The notes under the pieces are model-generated. The model did not search any database. It worked only from the letters and a program-made list of their open reading frames with translations, and was not told where the DNA came from. From positions 1 through 20,482 of the IMG/VR virus record IMGVR_UViG_3300006802_000775: 20,482 nucleotides of DNA. One strand, 5' to 3'. Origin of the DNA: a virus. Below, piece after piece: positions 4,574-12,369 of this stretch. The position numbers and the translations under genes were made by a program. Position 1 is the stretch's first letter. Each line of letters starts with the position of its first letter.

Positions 4574-6253
4574 ATGGCAGAATCCTACGCATCACCATAC
4601 GAATATATTAAAAAACGCCAATCCTATTTGGCATCACAGCGTGGAACGTGGGAAGACCATTGGCAAGAAATTCTTGACTATGTTATGCCGCGAAAAGCGG
4701 ACATTACGTTTGTTCGTTCAAGAGGTGAAAAGCGGTCAGAAAAACTGTTTGATAGCACTGCAATCACTGCAAATACCCTACTAGCCGCATCACTACAAGG
4801 CACACTGACATCCCCATCACTGCCTTGGTTCAGCCTTAAACTGCGCGATAAAGCCTTAAACGAAAATCGTGACGTTAAGATTTGGCTAGAAGACACTGCA
4901 CGTAGAATGTATGACACATTCAGCGACAGCAATTTCAATACCGAAGTCCACGAAATGTATTTAGACCTGACCAGTATTGGCACAGGTTGTCTTTTTGTTG
5001 AGGAAGGTAAAGGTGGCTTTGCTGAAAGCAGTATCCACTTCAATACACTTCACATAAGTGAATTTTACATAGCCGAAAACATTAACGGGTATGTAGATAC
5101 GGTGTATAGACGCTACAAAATGAACGCCCGTCAAGCCATGCAAGAGTTTGGTGAAGACAATATTGGCGAAAAAATTAAAGAAGCAGTCGAGCAAAAGCCT
5201 GATAAAGAATTTACGTTTATCCATGCGGTAGAACCGTCTGAAGATTACAAACGTGCAACAGGCAAAGTCGCTACAAAACTGAAATACCATTCATGTCACA
5301 TCTGCGAAGAAGACAAAATGGTAGTCAGGACAGGCGGCTACAACGAATTTCCTTATCTTGTTCCTAGATGGTCAAAGGCTACAGGCGAAATGTATGGACG
5401 TTCACCGTCCTACAATGCGTTGCCTGACATCAAGACCATCAACAAGGCTGTAGAGATTGGTCTGAAGGCGTGGGCAAAGGCTATTGACCCACCACTACTT
5501 GTGACCGATGACGGCGTTATAGGGCGCGTTAGAACTACGCCTGCGGGTATTACCGTGGTTCGTAGCGAAAACGCTATCAGACCGCTTCAAATCGGCAGTA
5601 ATTGGCAAATTACAGACCTAAAAGAAACGCAGTTACGCACAGCAATTCGTCAGGCTTACTATTCTGACCAACTGCAACTGCAAGAAGGTCCACAGATGAC
5701 CGCAACAGAAGTGCAGGTTCGTTACGAATTGATGCAACGGTTGCTTGGTCCAACCCTAGGACGTTTCCAATCAGAATTTTTGAACCCGCTTATTGAGCGT
5801 GTGTTTGGAATTATGATGAGAGCAGGCGTTTTACTACCGCCGCCACGTCAAATGGAAAAAGGTGGGCAGATGGATGTCGAGTATGTTGGACCGTTGGCGC
5901 GGTCACAGCGTATGGAAGAAGCACAAGCCATTGACCGTCTGTATCAACTAGCCATGAACATTGGTCAGATTGACCCAAGTATCATGGACAACATAGACCA
6001 CGATGAAGCCATTCGTATGAGGGCTAAATTGTTGGGTGTGCCTGCTACTGTAATGCGTGACCCACGTGAAGTTATGGCAGGACGACAAGCACAGCAACAA
6101 ATGGCGGCGCAACAGCAAGCAATGATGGCGGCGCAACAGCAATCACAAGTGGCTAAGACGCAGGCAGAAGCCGCAAACCTTATGGGCAAGGGCGAAACCC
6201 AAGCCGTAATGCAACAGGCTACTGCTGAAGCAGAAAGGCAAATGACAGAATAA
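4574..6253 (+). CDS. Portal (head-to-tail connecting) protein
   Basis: A 559-residue portal of the podovirus head-to-tail connector type (PF12236-like). It forms the ring at one capsid vertex through which DNA is packed and ejected, and onto which the tail is built. The N-terminus (SPYEYIKKRQSYLASQRG then WEDHWQEILDYVMPRK) and the following LFDSTAITANTLLAASLQG and SPSLPWFSL segments are typical of the family. The core has the PYLVPRWSK and YGRSPSYNALPDIKTIN regions (about residues 258-300). The C-terminus is Gln/Ala-rich (AQQQMAAQQQAMMAAQQQ), likely a helical barrel. I choose the ATG at 4574 because the upstream alternative at 4514 would overlap the whole end of the preceding gene and add residues unlike the family. 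Confidence 0.93.
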   Translation: MAESYASPYEYIKKRQSYLASQRGTWEDHWQEILDYVMPRKADITFVRSRGEKRSEKLFDSTAITANTLLAASLQGTLTSPSLPWFSLKLRDKALNENRDVKIWLEDTARRMYDTFSDSNFNTEVHEMYLDLTSIGTGCLFVEEGKGGFAESSIHFNTLHISEFYIAENINGYVDTVYRRYKMNARQAMQEFGEDNIGEKIKEAVEQKPDKEFTFIHAVEPSEDYKRATGKVATKLKYHSCHICEEDKMVVRTGGYNEFPYLVPRWSKATGEMYGRSPSYNALPDIKTINKAVEIGLKAWAKAIDPPLLVTDDGVIGRVRTTPAGITVVRSENAIRPLQIGSNWQITDLKETQLRTAIRQAYYSDQLQLQEGPQMTATEVQVRYELMQRLLGPTLGRFQSEFLNPLIERVFGIMMRAGVLLPPPRQMEKGGQMDVEYVGPLARSQRMEEAQAIDRLYQLAMNIGQIDPSIMDNIDHDEAIRMRAKLLGVPATVMRDPREVMAGRQAQQQMAAQQQAMMAAQQQSQVAKTQAEAANLMGKGETQAVMQQATAEAERQMTE

Positions 6254-6474
6254 TGGACGAACAAGAAGAATTGCACAAAGAACACACTGAATTAGTCGAG
6301 AACTATAAACAGTGTTTTACGTCACCTGCGGGTGCGAAAGTGCTAGAAGACTTGGAAGCGGCATACGGACACAGAATTAGTTTTAGTAGTGACCCTTATG
6401 CCACGGCTTACAAGGAAGGACAGCGTAGTATGGTGCTACGCATATTAACAATGTTAAAAGAAAGGAAAGAATAA
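6253..6474 (+). CDS. Bbp19-family phage protein
   Basis: A 73-residue protein with the pattern of the Bbp19 family: YKQCFTSPAGAKVLEDLEAA (about residues 18-37), a Phe/Ser strand FSSDPY, and the helix TAYKEGQRSMVLRILTML (about 51-68). Members lie between portal and scaffold or capsid genes in Bordetella BPP-1-like and many other podoviruses; the biochemical role is unknown. The start codon overlaps the portal stop (TAATG), so translation is likely coupled. The length fits the family. Confidence 0.85.
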   Translation: MDEQEELHKEHTELVENYKQCFTSPAGAKVLEDLEAAYGHRISFSSDPYATAYKEGQRSMVLRILTMLKERKE

Positions 6475-6477
6475 ACT

Positions 6478-7296
6478 ATGGACGAGCAGACCGTTACCAC
6501 AGAACAGGCAAACCCTGTCGAATCGACATTGATGGGTTCTGTAGATGGTGGCGATAATCTTGATTGGAAATCGTCACTGCCCGAAGACATCCGCAATGAA
6601 CCTACGTTACAGAACTTCAAGGACGTTGAAAGCCTTGCCAAGACTGTAATTCACCAACAGAAGGCTATGGGAAGTCGTATTCCCCTGCCGAAAACTGACG
6701 AAGAACTGTCGGAAGTCTACAACAAACTAGGCAGACCTGAATCGGCTGACAAGTATGAATATCAATTAAATGAAGAAGTTAAGCAGTATTTTGATGAAGG
6801 GGCTTTAAGTCGTTTCAAAGAAGTCGCACACGCTAACGGCTTGAACAGCAAACAGGTTCAGGCATTGATTGATTATCAGTCAGGCGAATTGGCAGAGGTT
6901 ATTCAGAACGAACCTTCACAGTTAGCCGCACAGAAAATTGAAACAGAAGACTACCTAAAGAAAGAATGGGGTGCAGAGTATGACCGTAATGTTCGTGCCG
7001 CACAACGTGCTTTGCAGGTGTATGGCGATGATGAAATCATTGATTTGATGAATACATCGGCAGGCAATCACCCTGCGGTAGTTAAATTGTTTGCAAAACT
7101 TGGCAAAGAAATAACGGAAGATATGGCGCAAAACACGGCTAATAACCGTTTGGCTGTATCACCGCTTGACGCTAAGATGGAAATCGAGCAAGTATTCTCT
7201 AATCCAAACCACCCATACTTCAAGGACAACCATCCTGAACATCGGGCGGCGGTAGAACGTATGCGGGAATTGCACGAAAAAGTTTATGGTAATTAA
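6478..7296 (+). CDS. Capsid assembly scaffolding protein
   Basis: A 272-residue acidic, helical protein directly upstream of the capsid gene. The N-terminal third is low in complexity and ends in the conserved block NEPTLQNFKDVESLAKTVIH (about residues 40-59). Then come GSRIPLPKTDEELSEVYNKL and GRPESADKYEY, a motif set I know from phage scaffold proteins (a linker with L-GRP-D-YE). The C-terminal end (KMEIEQVFSNPNHPYFKDN then HRAAVERMRELHEKVYG) is the part expected to bind the coat protein. It would direct procapsid assembly and leave before or during DNA filling. The Shine-Dalgarno GGAAAG lies before the ATG, 3 bp after the preceding gene. Confidence 0.85.
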   Translation: MDEQTVTTEQANPVESTLMGSVDGGDNLDWKSSLPEDIRNEPTLQNFKDVESLAKTVIHQQKAMGSRIPLPKTDEELSEVYNKLGRPESADKYEYQLNEEVKQYFDEGALSRFKEVAHANGLNSKQVQALIDYQSGELAEVIQNEPSQLAAQKIETEDYLKKEWGAEYDRNVRAAQRALQVYGDDEIIDLMNTSAGNHPAVVKLFAKLGKEITEDMAQNTANNRLAVSPLDAKMEIEQVFSNPNHPYFKDNHPEHRAAVERMRELHEKVYGN

Positions 7297-7474
7297 CCTT
7301 TTATATGGTATAGTTACTTAACTACGTCAGAACCGAAAGGACAATCTGTGTGGTGGGCATGATGCCTTAACAATCCGATTAGTTACCGTAAGTAATGAGG
7401 TTTCCCTGTAAAGGATAAAAACCGTGTAGCAAGTCGAAAGACTTATTTGAACTTAAACGGAAGGAGAACTGATT
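7297..7474 (+). promoter_or_regulatory. Structured leader upstream of the capsid gene, with a candidate extended -10 promoter
   Basis: This is the longest gap in the structural block. TGG-TATAGT (7306-7314) is an extended -10 candidate without a good -35. The leader holds an inverted pair TTACTTA (7314-7320) with TAAGTAA (7389-7395), a small GGCAT/ATGCC palindrome near 7360, and a perfect 5-bp hairpin with a GAAA tetraloop (7431-7444). An ideal AAGGAG (7461-7466) sits 8 nt before the capsid ATG. It probably boosts capsid expression by extra transcription, RNA stability, or both. Confidence 0.45.
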
Positions 7475-8335
7475 ATGTCAGTGCAAATCACTACCGCTTT
7501 TGTAGAACAATACAAAAGCAATGTGTTTCACTTGGCGCAACAGAAAGGTTCACGTTTGAGGGATGCGGTCCGCACTGAAACAGTAACAGGCAAATCGCAT
7601 TACTTTGAACGTATCGGCTCTGTCGCGGCACAGAAACGCACATCACGTCATTCGGACACCCCACGCATGGATACGCCACATAGCAGACGTAAAGTCACTA
7701 TGGACGACTATGATTGGGCAGACCTGATTGACCAAGAAGATAAGGTTCGTATGCTCATTAGCCCACAAAGCGAATACGCTATGGCGGGTGCATGGGCTAT
7801 GGGTCGAGCAATGGACGATGCAATTATTTCTGCGGCTACAGGCAACGCTTTTGGCGGTGTTAGTGGCGGCACATCTATTGCATTACCTGCGTCACAGCAA
7901 ATTGCTGTTGGTGCTTCAGGACTTACTATCGCAAAACTTATCGAAGCCAAGGAAATCTTGGACGGTAACGATGTAGACCCTGATGAACCACGGTTTATGA
8001 TTGTGACCAGTAAGCAGATGACCAATATGCTTAACGAAACCAAAATCACTTCAGCAGACTATGCGTCTGTCAAGGCTTTGGTTCAGGGTCAGATTGGAAC
8101 TTTCCTAGGTTTCAATTTCATCCGAACTGAACGTCTTGGTTTGGATGGTAATGGTGACCGTCAAGTATTGGCGTTCTGCCGTTCAGGTCTAGGGCTTGCA
8201 GTAGGTGCAGATGTATCCACACGGATTTCTGAACGTGCTGACAAGAATTATGCAACTCAAGTGTTTCTTTCAATGACTATCGGTGCTACGCGAGTAGAAG
8301 ACGAAAAAGTCGTTGAAATCGCTTGTTCAGAATAA
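7475..8335 (+). CDS. Major capsid protein (Phage_capsid_2-like)
   Basis: A 286-residue coat protein of the short podovirus type. The N-terminus MSVQITTAFVEQYKSNVFHL followed by QQKGSRLRDAV, then GKSHYFERIG and RRKVTMDDYDWADLIDQED (about residues 72-90), matches the Phage_capsid_2 family. The following AMGRAMDDAIISAATGNAFGG helix (about 108-128) is the likely spine helix of the HK97-like fold. Later PDEPRFMIVTSKQMTNML (about 168-185), GFNFIRTERL and a terminal domain with GVATRVE-like GATRVEDEKVVEIACSE fit the P- and A-domain pattern. It has the strongest Shine-Dalgarno in the window, in line with high demand. It makes the icosahedral shell, with help from the scaffold just upstream. Confidence 0.92.
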   Translation: MSVQITTAFVEQYKSNVFHLAQQKGSRLRDAVRTETVTGKSHYFERIGSVAAQKRTSRHSDTPRMDTPHSRRKVTMDDYDWADLIDQEDKVRMLISPQSEYAMAGAWAMGRAMDDAIISAATGNAFGGVSGGTSIALPASQQIAVGASGLTIAKLIEAKEILDGNDVDPDEPRFMIVTSKQMTNMLNETKITSADYASVKALVQGQIGTFLGFNFIRTERLGLDGNGDRQVLAFCRSGLGLAVGADVSTRISERADKNYATQVFLSMTIGATRVEDEKVVEIACSE

Positions 8336-8348
8336 GGGGGAGTAGAAA

Positions 8349-8813
8349 ATGGCTACAGTTTACTCTGTTCAAAAGACTAAATGGTCTGTGAATAACCCCT
8401 CTGAAAAGGTCAACACTAACGAATTGGCAGGACGTGTGCGTGTCGCTTATGGCGAATACACTACTGCTTCTACCGCTAGTGGTGACGTAATAGAAATGTT
8501 TAACTTGCCGAATGGCGCACGAATTGTTGGTGCTAAACTAGGTCACGAAGCCCTAGGTGCATCGACTACTTTGAGCGTTGGTTATGCGGCGCACACTGCT
8601 TCTGACGGCTCTGCCGTATCAGCGGCGGCGGCGGCGTATAAAGCGGCGGCGGCTTCTACTTCTGCACAAGTAGTAGATGCGGCGGCAACACTTGCACTTG
8701 GCTTTGCTTCTGTAACAGATGCAAACGAAGGCGGTGTGCCAGTTACCGTTACTATCGGGGGTGCGGCGGCAACGGGCAAAGTCACGTTGACCATGCTGTA
8801 TGTAACCGACTAA
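8349..8813 (+). CDS. Probable capsid decoration or accessory structural protein
   Basis: A 154-residue protein between the capsid gene and a terminator. It starts MATVYSVQKTKWSVNNPSEK, then has RVRVAYGEYT and DVIEMFNLPNGARIVGAKLG (about residues 47-66), a beta-type pattern. Its second half is rich in Ala, Thr, Val and Gly. Two alanine runs near residues 92-102 are encoded by GCG repeats, (GCG)5 at 8622-8636 and (GCG)3 then GCT at 8643-8654. Proteins of this size with the 'LPxGARI' strand often follow the short capsid gene in podoviruses and are taken as decoration or head proteins; no direct function is known. The Shine-Dalgarno is GGGGGAG, 13 bp after the capsid stop. Confidence 0.75.
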   Translation: MATVYSVQKTKWSVNNPSEKVNTNELAGRVRVAYGEYTTASTASGDVIEMFNLPNGARIVGAKLGHEALGASTTLSVGYAAHTASDGSAVSAAAAAYKAAAASTSAQVVDAAATLALGFASVTDANEGGVPVTVTIGGAAATGKVTLTMLYVTD

Positions 8814-8820
8814 AAGGGCT

Positions 8821-8846
8821 TGATGGGGGGGTAAAACCCCCCGTCA
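8821..8846 (+). terminator. Strong hairpin terminator after the capsid cassette
   Basis: TGATGGGGGG (8821-8830), loop GTAAAA and CCCCCCGTCA (8837-8846) form a 10-bp stem with one T-G wobble and six consecutive G-C pairs, followed by TTCTT. It lies 8 bp after the decoration gene, like the T7 terminator behind capsid gene 10. The T-run is short, so partial read-through into the tail genes is expected. Confidence 0.7.
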
Positions 8847-8861
8847 TTCTTAGGTGTTCAT

Positions 8862-9440
8862 ATGGCTACAGACGTATCAATTTGTTCAAACGCCCTACGT
8901 AGGTTGGGTGACAGCCCAATTACGTCTTTAACTGATGACACAGAACGCGCCCGTTTGTGTAATGCTTTTTTTGCAGACGCAAGGGATTCGGTTTTAAGAA
9001 GTCACCCGTGGAATTTTGCAATCACACGGGCAACACTGACGAAACTTACAGCAACACCCGCATACGGATATGACTATCAGTATGCCCTACCTACAAACCC
9101 ATATTGCTTGCGCGTATTGGGAATGGAATACCCTGACTACGAATTCAAAATCGAAAACGATGCGACATTCGGACGGGTGTTACTGACCAATGAAGGCACA
9201 GCCAATATCTTATATATTGCACGGGTCACTAATGCGGTCTTGTTTGACAGTATGTTCGTTGACGTGTTGACAGCAAAGTTGGCTGTTGATTTGGCTTACC
9301 CTGTAACTGGTAGTGTCCAATTACAAGGTCAGATGGAAAAGTTATATCAGCAAAAACTTTCTGAAGCACGTAGTGTAGACGGACAAGAAGGTGTCATTGA
9401 TGACCTTGTATCCGATACATTTACGGACTTTAGAAGATAA
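8862..9440 (+). CDS. Tail adaptor, tail tubular protein A-like (T7 gp11-like)
   Basis: A 192-residue helical adaptor that connects portal and nozzle. The start VSICSNALRRLGDSPITSL (about residues 5-23) and the block RARLCNAFFADARDSVLRSH then PWNFA (about 29-53) are the family signature. They are followed by ATPAYGYDYQYALPTNPYCL (about 63-82), a beta strand region, and a C-terminal helix with LTAKLAVDLAYPVTG (about 135-149). All are typical of phage tail tubular protein A. A TAGGTG Shine-Dalgarno lies near the start, just after the capsid terminator. The stop overlaps the next start (TAATG), so adaptor and nozzle are translationally coupled. Confidence 0.9.
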   Translation: MATDVSICSNALRRLGDSPITSLTDDTERARLCNAFFADARDSVLRSHPWNFAITRATLTKLTATPAYGYDYQYALPTNPYCLRVLGMEYPDYEFKIENDATFGRVLLTNEGTANILYIARVTNAVLFDSMFVDVLTAKLAVDLAYPVTGSVQLQGQMEKLYQQKLSEARSVDGQEGVIDDLVSDTFTDFRR

Positions 9441-11908
9441 TGGCGCGTGTTCATCCTTTCCAAACAAATTTCACCGCAGGTGAACTAACACCAAAACTTG
9501 CAGGTCAGACTGACTTCAAGAAGTATTCTAATGGTGTAGAAATCCTAGAAAACATGACGGTGTTCCCCCAAGGGGGTGCAACGCGGCGTTATGGAACGCG
9601 ATTTGTTGCTGAAGTAAAAGACAGCACAAAGAAATGTCGTCTAATTCCTTTTGAATTTAACGTAGAACAATCCTACGTGTTGGAATTTGGTGACCAGTAT
9701 ATAAGGTTCTACAAGGATGGTGGGCAGATTACAGAAGCCGCCAAGACCATCACAGCAATTACGCAAGCAAATCCTGCAAACGTCACGTCTGTCGGTCATG
9801 GATATACTACGGGTGACGATATTTGGATTTATGCTGTTGTTGGTATGGACGGCATCAATGGCAGGCGTTATCGCATTACTGTTGTGGATGCTGATAACTT
9901 TACTTTAAATGGCATAGATACGACATCTTTTACTGCATATACGTCAGGCGGCACAGCAAACAAAGTTTACGAGATTGCTAGCCCCGTCACTGAAGATATA
10001 CTGTATGAAATCCAATATACGCAGTCTGCGGACGTTATGTATATTGTTCACGAAACCATACCGCCAAAAAAACTATCACGAACAGGACATACATCGTGGA
10101 CGCTAGTAAGCGAAGCATTTGAAAATGGTCCATATCTTGATAAAAACACATCAAGTTTTACGTTTACATCATCTGCAACAGGTGTAGGCACAGGAAGAAC
10201 GCTAACAGCATCAGGTTTGTTTCCTGACGCATTAGGTCTTACAGGTTTTCACCCTGACGATATTGGGCGTTTAGTGCGTATGACCGCAGGTTGGGGCGTG
10301 ATTACAGGCTACAATTCACCTACGCAAGTCGTGTGGGAAATTAAAAAAGCACTGACATCGGCTTCTGCAACAACCGATTGGTCATTAGGTGCATGGTCAG
10401 AACACACAGGTTACCCACGAACCGTATCATTCTTTGAACAAAGGTTAATGTTTGCGGGGTCTACGGCTTATCCACAGACTATTTGGGCATCACAATCAGG
10501 TCTATACACAAACTTTTCCACAGGAACTTCACTAGCGGCAGAAGCCTTTATCTATACGATTGCGGCTAACAGAGTTAACACAATTCGTTGGCTAGCACCT
10601 GCGCGTGACTTAATTGTCGGCACAGCGGGTGGTGAATTCAAAGTGGGCAGACCTACAGGCGAACCGCTAAAGCCTGACAACGTGTCGATTACACAGCAAA
10701 CTACCTACGGTGGTTGGACTACAGAACCAATTCAGATTGGTAACGTGGTTCTATTTGTGCAGAAACAGCGTAAGAAAATCCGTGAATTTGCGTATCAGTT
10801 TGAAGACGATGCGTATGCCGCACCTGATATGTGCCTATTGGCAGAACATATCTTAGGAAACGGCGCGGTAGACGTAGCCTATGCACAAGAACCTGAAAGT
10901 ATTTATTGGGTGGTTCGTGAAGACGGAACACTGTGCGGAATGACCTATCAGCGTCAAGAAGACGTGGTGGCATGGCACAGGCACATTCTAGGCGGCTACA
11001 ACGGCTATTCGTTCAATGCGGCTACTGCGGTAACTGGTTCTGCGTCAGACGCGCTGAACAACGGTTATATCACGATTACGGCGCATGGTTATGCGATAGG
11101 TGACAAAGTAACGTATGACGCAAACGGCAATACCAAGATTGCGGGTCTTGAAGATGGGAAAGACTATTATGTCGTAGTGCGCAGTGCCAATGAAATTGAA
11201 TTGGCAGAAACATACCAACAAGCGTTAGACCGCACGATTGTGCAGATTGGCACTGGCACTGGCACACACTATATTCGTGCCGCCGCAAAATGCAAGTCTG
11301 TTGCGACTATTTCTGAAGACGAAGAAAACCAAGTATGGCTTTGTGTGGAACGCACGATTGGCAATACTAAACGCGCATACATCGAATACCTAAGTAACAC
11401 CGTAAATATGGATTCCTGCCTATCAGGAACGGTTAATGGTTCGTCTACAGATGTGACAGGACTAGACCATTTAGAAGGCGAATCAGTCCAAATCCTAATT
11501 GGTGACGCTGTTTATCCTAACCAAACAGTAACAAACGGAAAAATAACAGTTAACTTACCTGCCAATACAGGGTATAAGAGTATAGAGATAGGACTGAAAT
11601 ACGTCAGTAAGATTAAAACAATGCGAGTAGAAGCAGGGGCGCAAGCAGGAACGGCACAAGCCCGTCCAAAAAGGTATAATGAAGTTACCGTGCGTTTATA
11701 TAAAACGGTCGGTGTAACTATAAACGGTGACCAAATACCGTTTAGGTCTTCATCTACCCCTGTTGGGCAGAACATTGAAGAATTTACAGGCGACAAACGG
11801 GTGACCAACCTAGGATGGGATAGAGATGGTCAGATAATAATAGAACAAACGCAACCATTGCCAATGACAGTCCTAGGTGTCACAGGCACATTGGTTACGA
11901 GTGATTAG
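9440..11908 (+). CDS. Tail nozzle-like protein (tail tubular protein B-like) with two extra beta modules
   Basis: An 822-residue beta-rich protein beginning with the marker NFTAGELTPKLAGQTDFKKY (about residues 10-29). Then come NMTVFPQGGATRRYGTRFVA (about 38-57) and RLIPFEFNVEQSYVLEFGD (about 66-84), shared by nozzle-type proteins of many podoviruses. A first inserted module (about 105-180) has GHGYTTGDDIWIYAV, the pattern annotated in such proteins as a ubiquitin-activating-E1 FCCH-like domain. A second (about 530-620) has a similar AHGYAIGDKVTYDANG start. The propeller part between them includes FFEQRLMFAGSTAYPQTIW and WLAPARDLIVGTAGGEF. It would form the distal tail opening. The middle of the gene holds a (TGGCAC)3 run near 11251-11268. 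The function is inferred from family and position. Confidence 0.85.
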   Translation: MARVHPFQTNFTAGELTPKLAGQTDFKKYSNGVEILENMTVFPQGGATRRYGTRFVAEVKDSTKKCRLIPFEFNVEQSYVLEFGDQYIRFYKDGGQITEAAKTITAITQANPANVTSVGHGYTTGDDIWIYAVVGMDGINGRRYRITVVDADNFTLNGIDTTSFTAYTSGGTANKVYEIASPVTEDILYEIQYTQSADVMYIVHETIPPKKLSRTGHTSWTLVSEAFENGPYLDKNTSSFTFTSSATGVGTGRTLTASGLFPDALGLTGFHPDDIGRLVRMTAGWGVITGYNSPTQVVWEIKKALTSASATTDWSLGAWSEHTGYPRTVSFFEQRLMFAGSTAYPQTIWASQSGLYTNFSTGTSLAAEAFIYTIAANRVNTIRWLAPARDLIVGTAGGEFKVGRPTGEPLKPDNVSITQQTTYGGWTTEPIQIGNVVLFVQKQRKKIREFAYQFEDDAYAAPDMCLLAEHILGNGAVDVAYAQEPESIYWVVREDGTLCGMTYQRQEDVVAWHRHILGGYNGYSFNAATAVTGSASDALNNGYITITAHGYAIGDKVTYDANGNTKIAGLEDGKDYYVVVRSANEIELAETYQQALDRTIVQIGTGTGTHYIRAAAKCKSVATISEDEENQVWLCVERTIGNTKRAYIEYLSNTVNMDSCLSGTVNGSSTDVTGLDHLEGESVQILIGDAVYPNQTVTNGKITVNLPANTGYKSIEIGLKYVSKIKTMRVEAGAQAGTAQARPKRYNEVTVRLYKTVGVTINGDQIPFRSSSTPVGQNIEEFTGDKRVTNLGWDRDGQIIIEQTQPLPMTVLGVTGTLVTSD

Positions 11909-11923
11909 GAAAGGGGGTTCATA

Positions 11924-12367
11924 ATGGCTTGGTGGGTTGTTCCTGCTATGCTTGCTTCAACGGCAGTGACCGTTATGGGCATCTCACAGCAAAAAAAGGC
12001 AATGAAAGCAAATGCGGCTTGGGCAGAATACGAGCGCACACTTAACTTTCATTACGAAAAACAGAAGCGTCTTAAAGATGAAACTGCGCGACTAAGTGAA
12101 AACCGCGCACGTGCAGGTGCGTCAGGAACACAAATGTTCACAGGAAGCAGTCTATTGATTGCCGAAGCAGATGCGCAAGAATTTGAGAACGATATGTGGT
12201 TCTTGGAAAAAGGCGTATTTGTAAAAAATGCGGCGGCAAATGCAGAACTGCAAGGACAGTTAACGGCGGCTAATTATAAGATTGGTCAGACAATACTTAG
12301 CGGTGCGGCACAGGCAGGCGATTACGATGCCCGATTTAACGATGCCAAATTCTTTGGAAGTGCGTAA
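11924..12367 (+). CDS. Internal virion protein, gp14-like
   Basis: A 147-residue protein with a hydrophobic N-terminus (WWVVPAMLASTAVTVMGI, about residues 3-20), then a long helix with QQKKAMKANAAWAEYER and NFHYEKQKRLKDETARLSEN. A small-residue motif ARAGASGTQMFTGSSLLIAE (about 62-81) and a second Ala-rich helix to the end follow. The layout and place right after the nozzle gene are those of the small T7 gp14-type protein, which is ejected first and forms the outer-membrane part of the DNA-entry channel. That role is inferred by analogy. The Shine-Dalgarno is AAAGGGGG. Confidence 0.75.
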   Translation: MAWWVVPAMLASTAVTVMGISQQKKAMKANAAWAEYERTLNFHYEKQKRLKDETARLSENRARAGASGTQMFTGSSLLIAEADAQEFENDMWFLEKGVFVKNAAANAELQGQLTAANYKIGQTILSGAAQAGDYDARFNDAKFFGSA

Positions 12368-12369
12368 TC

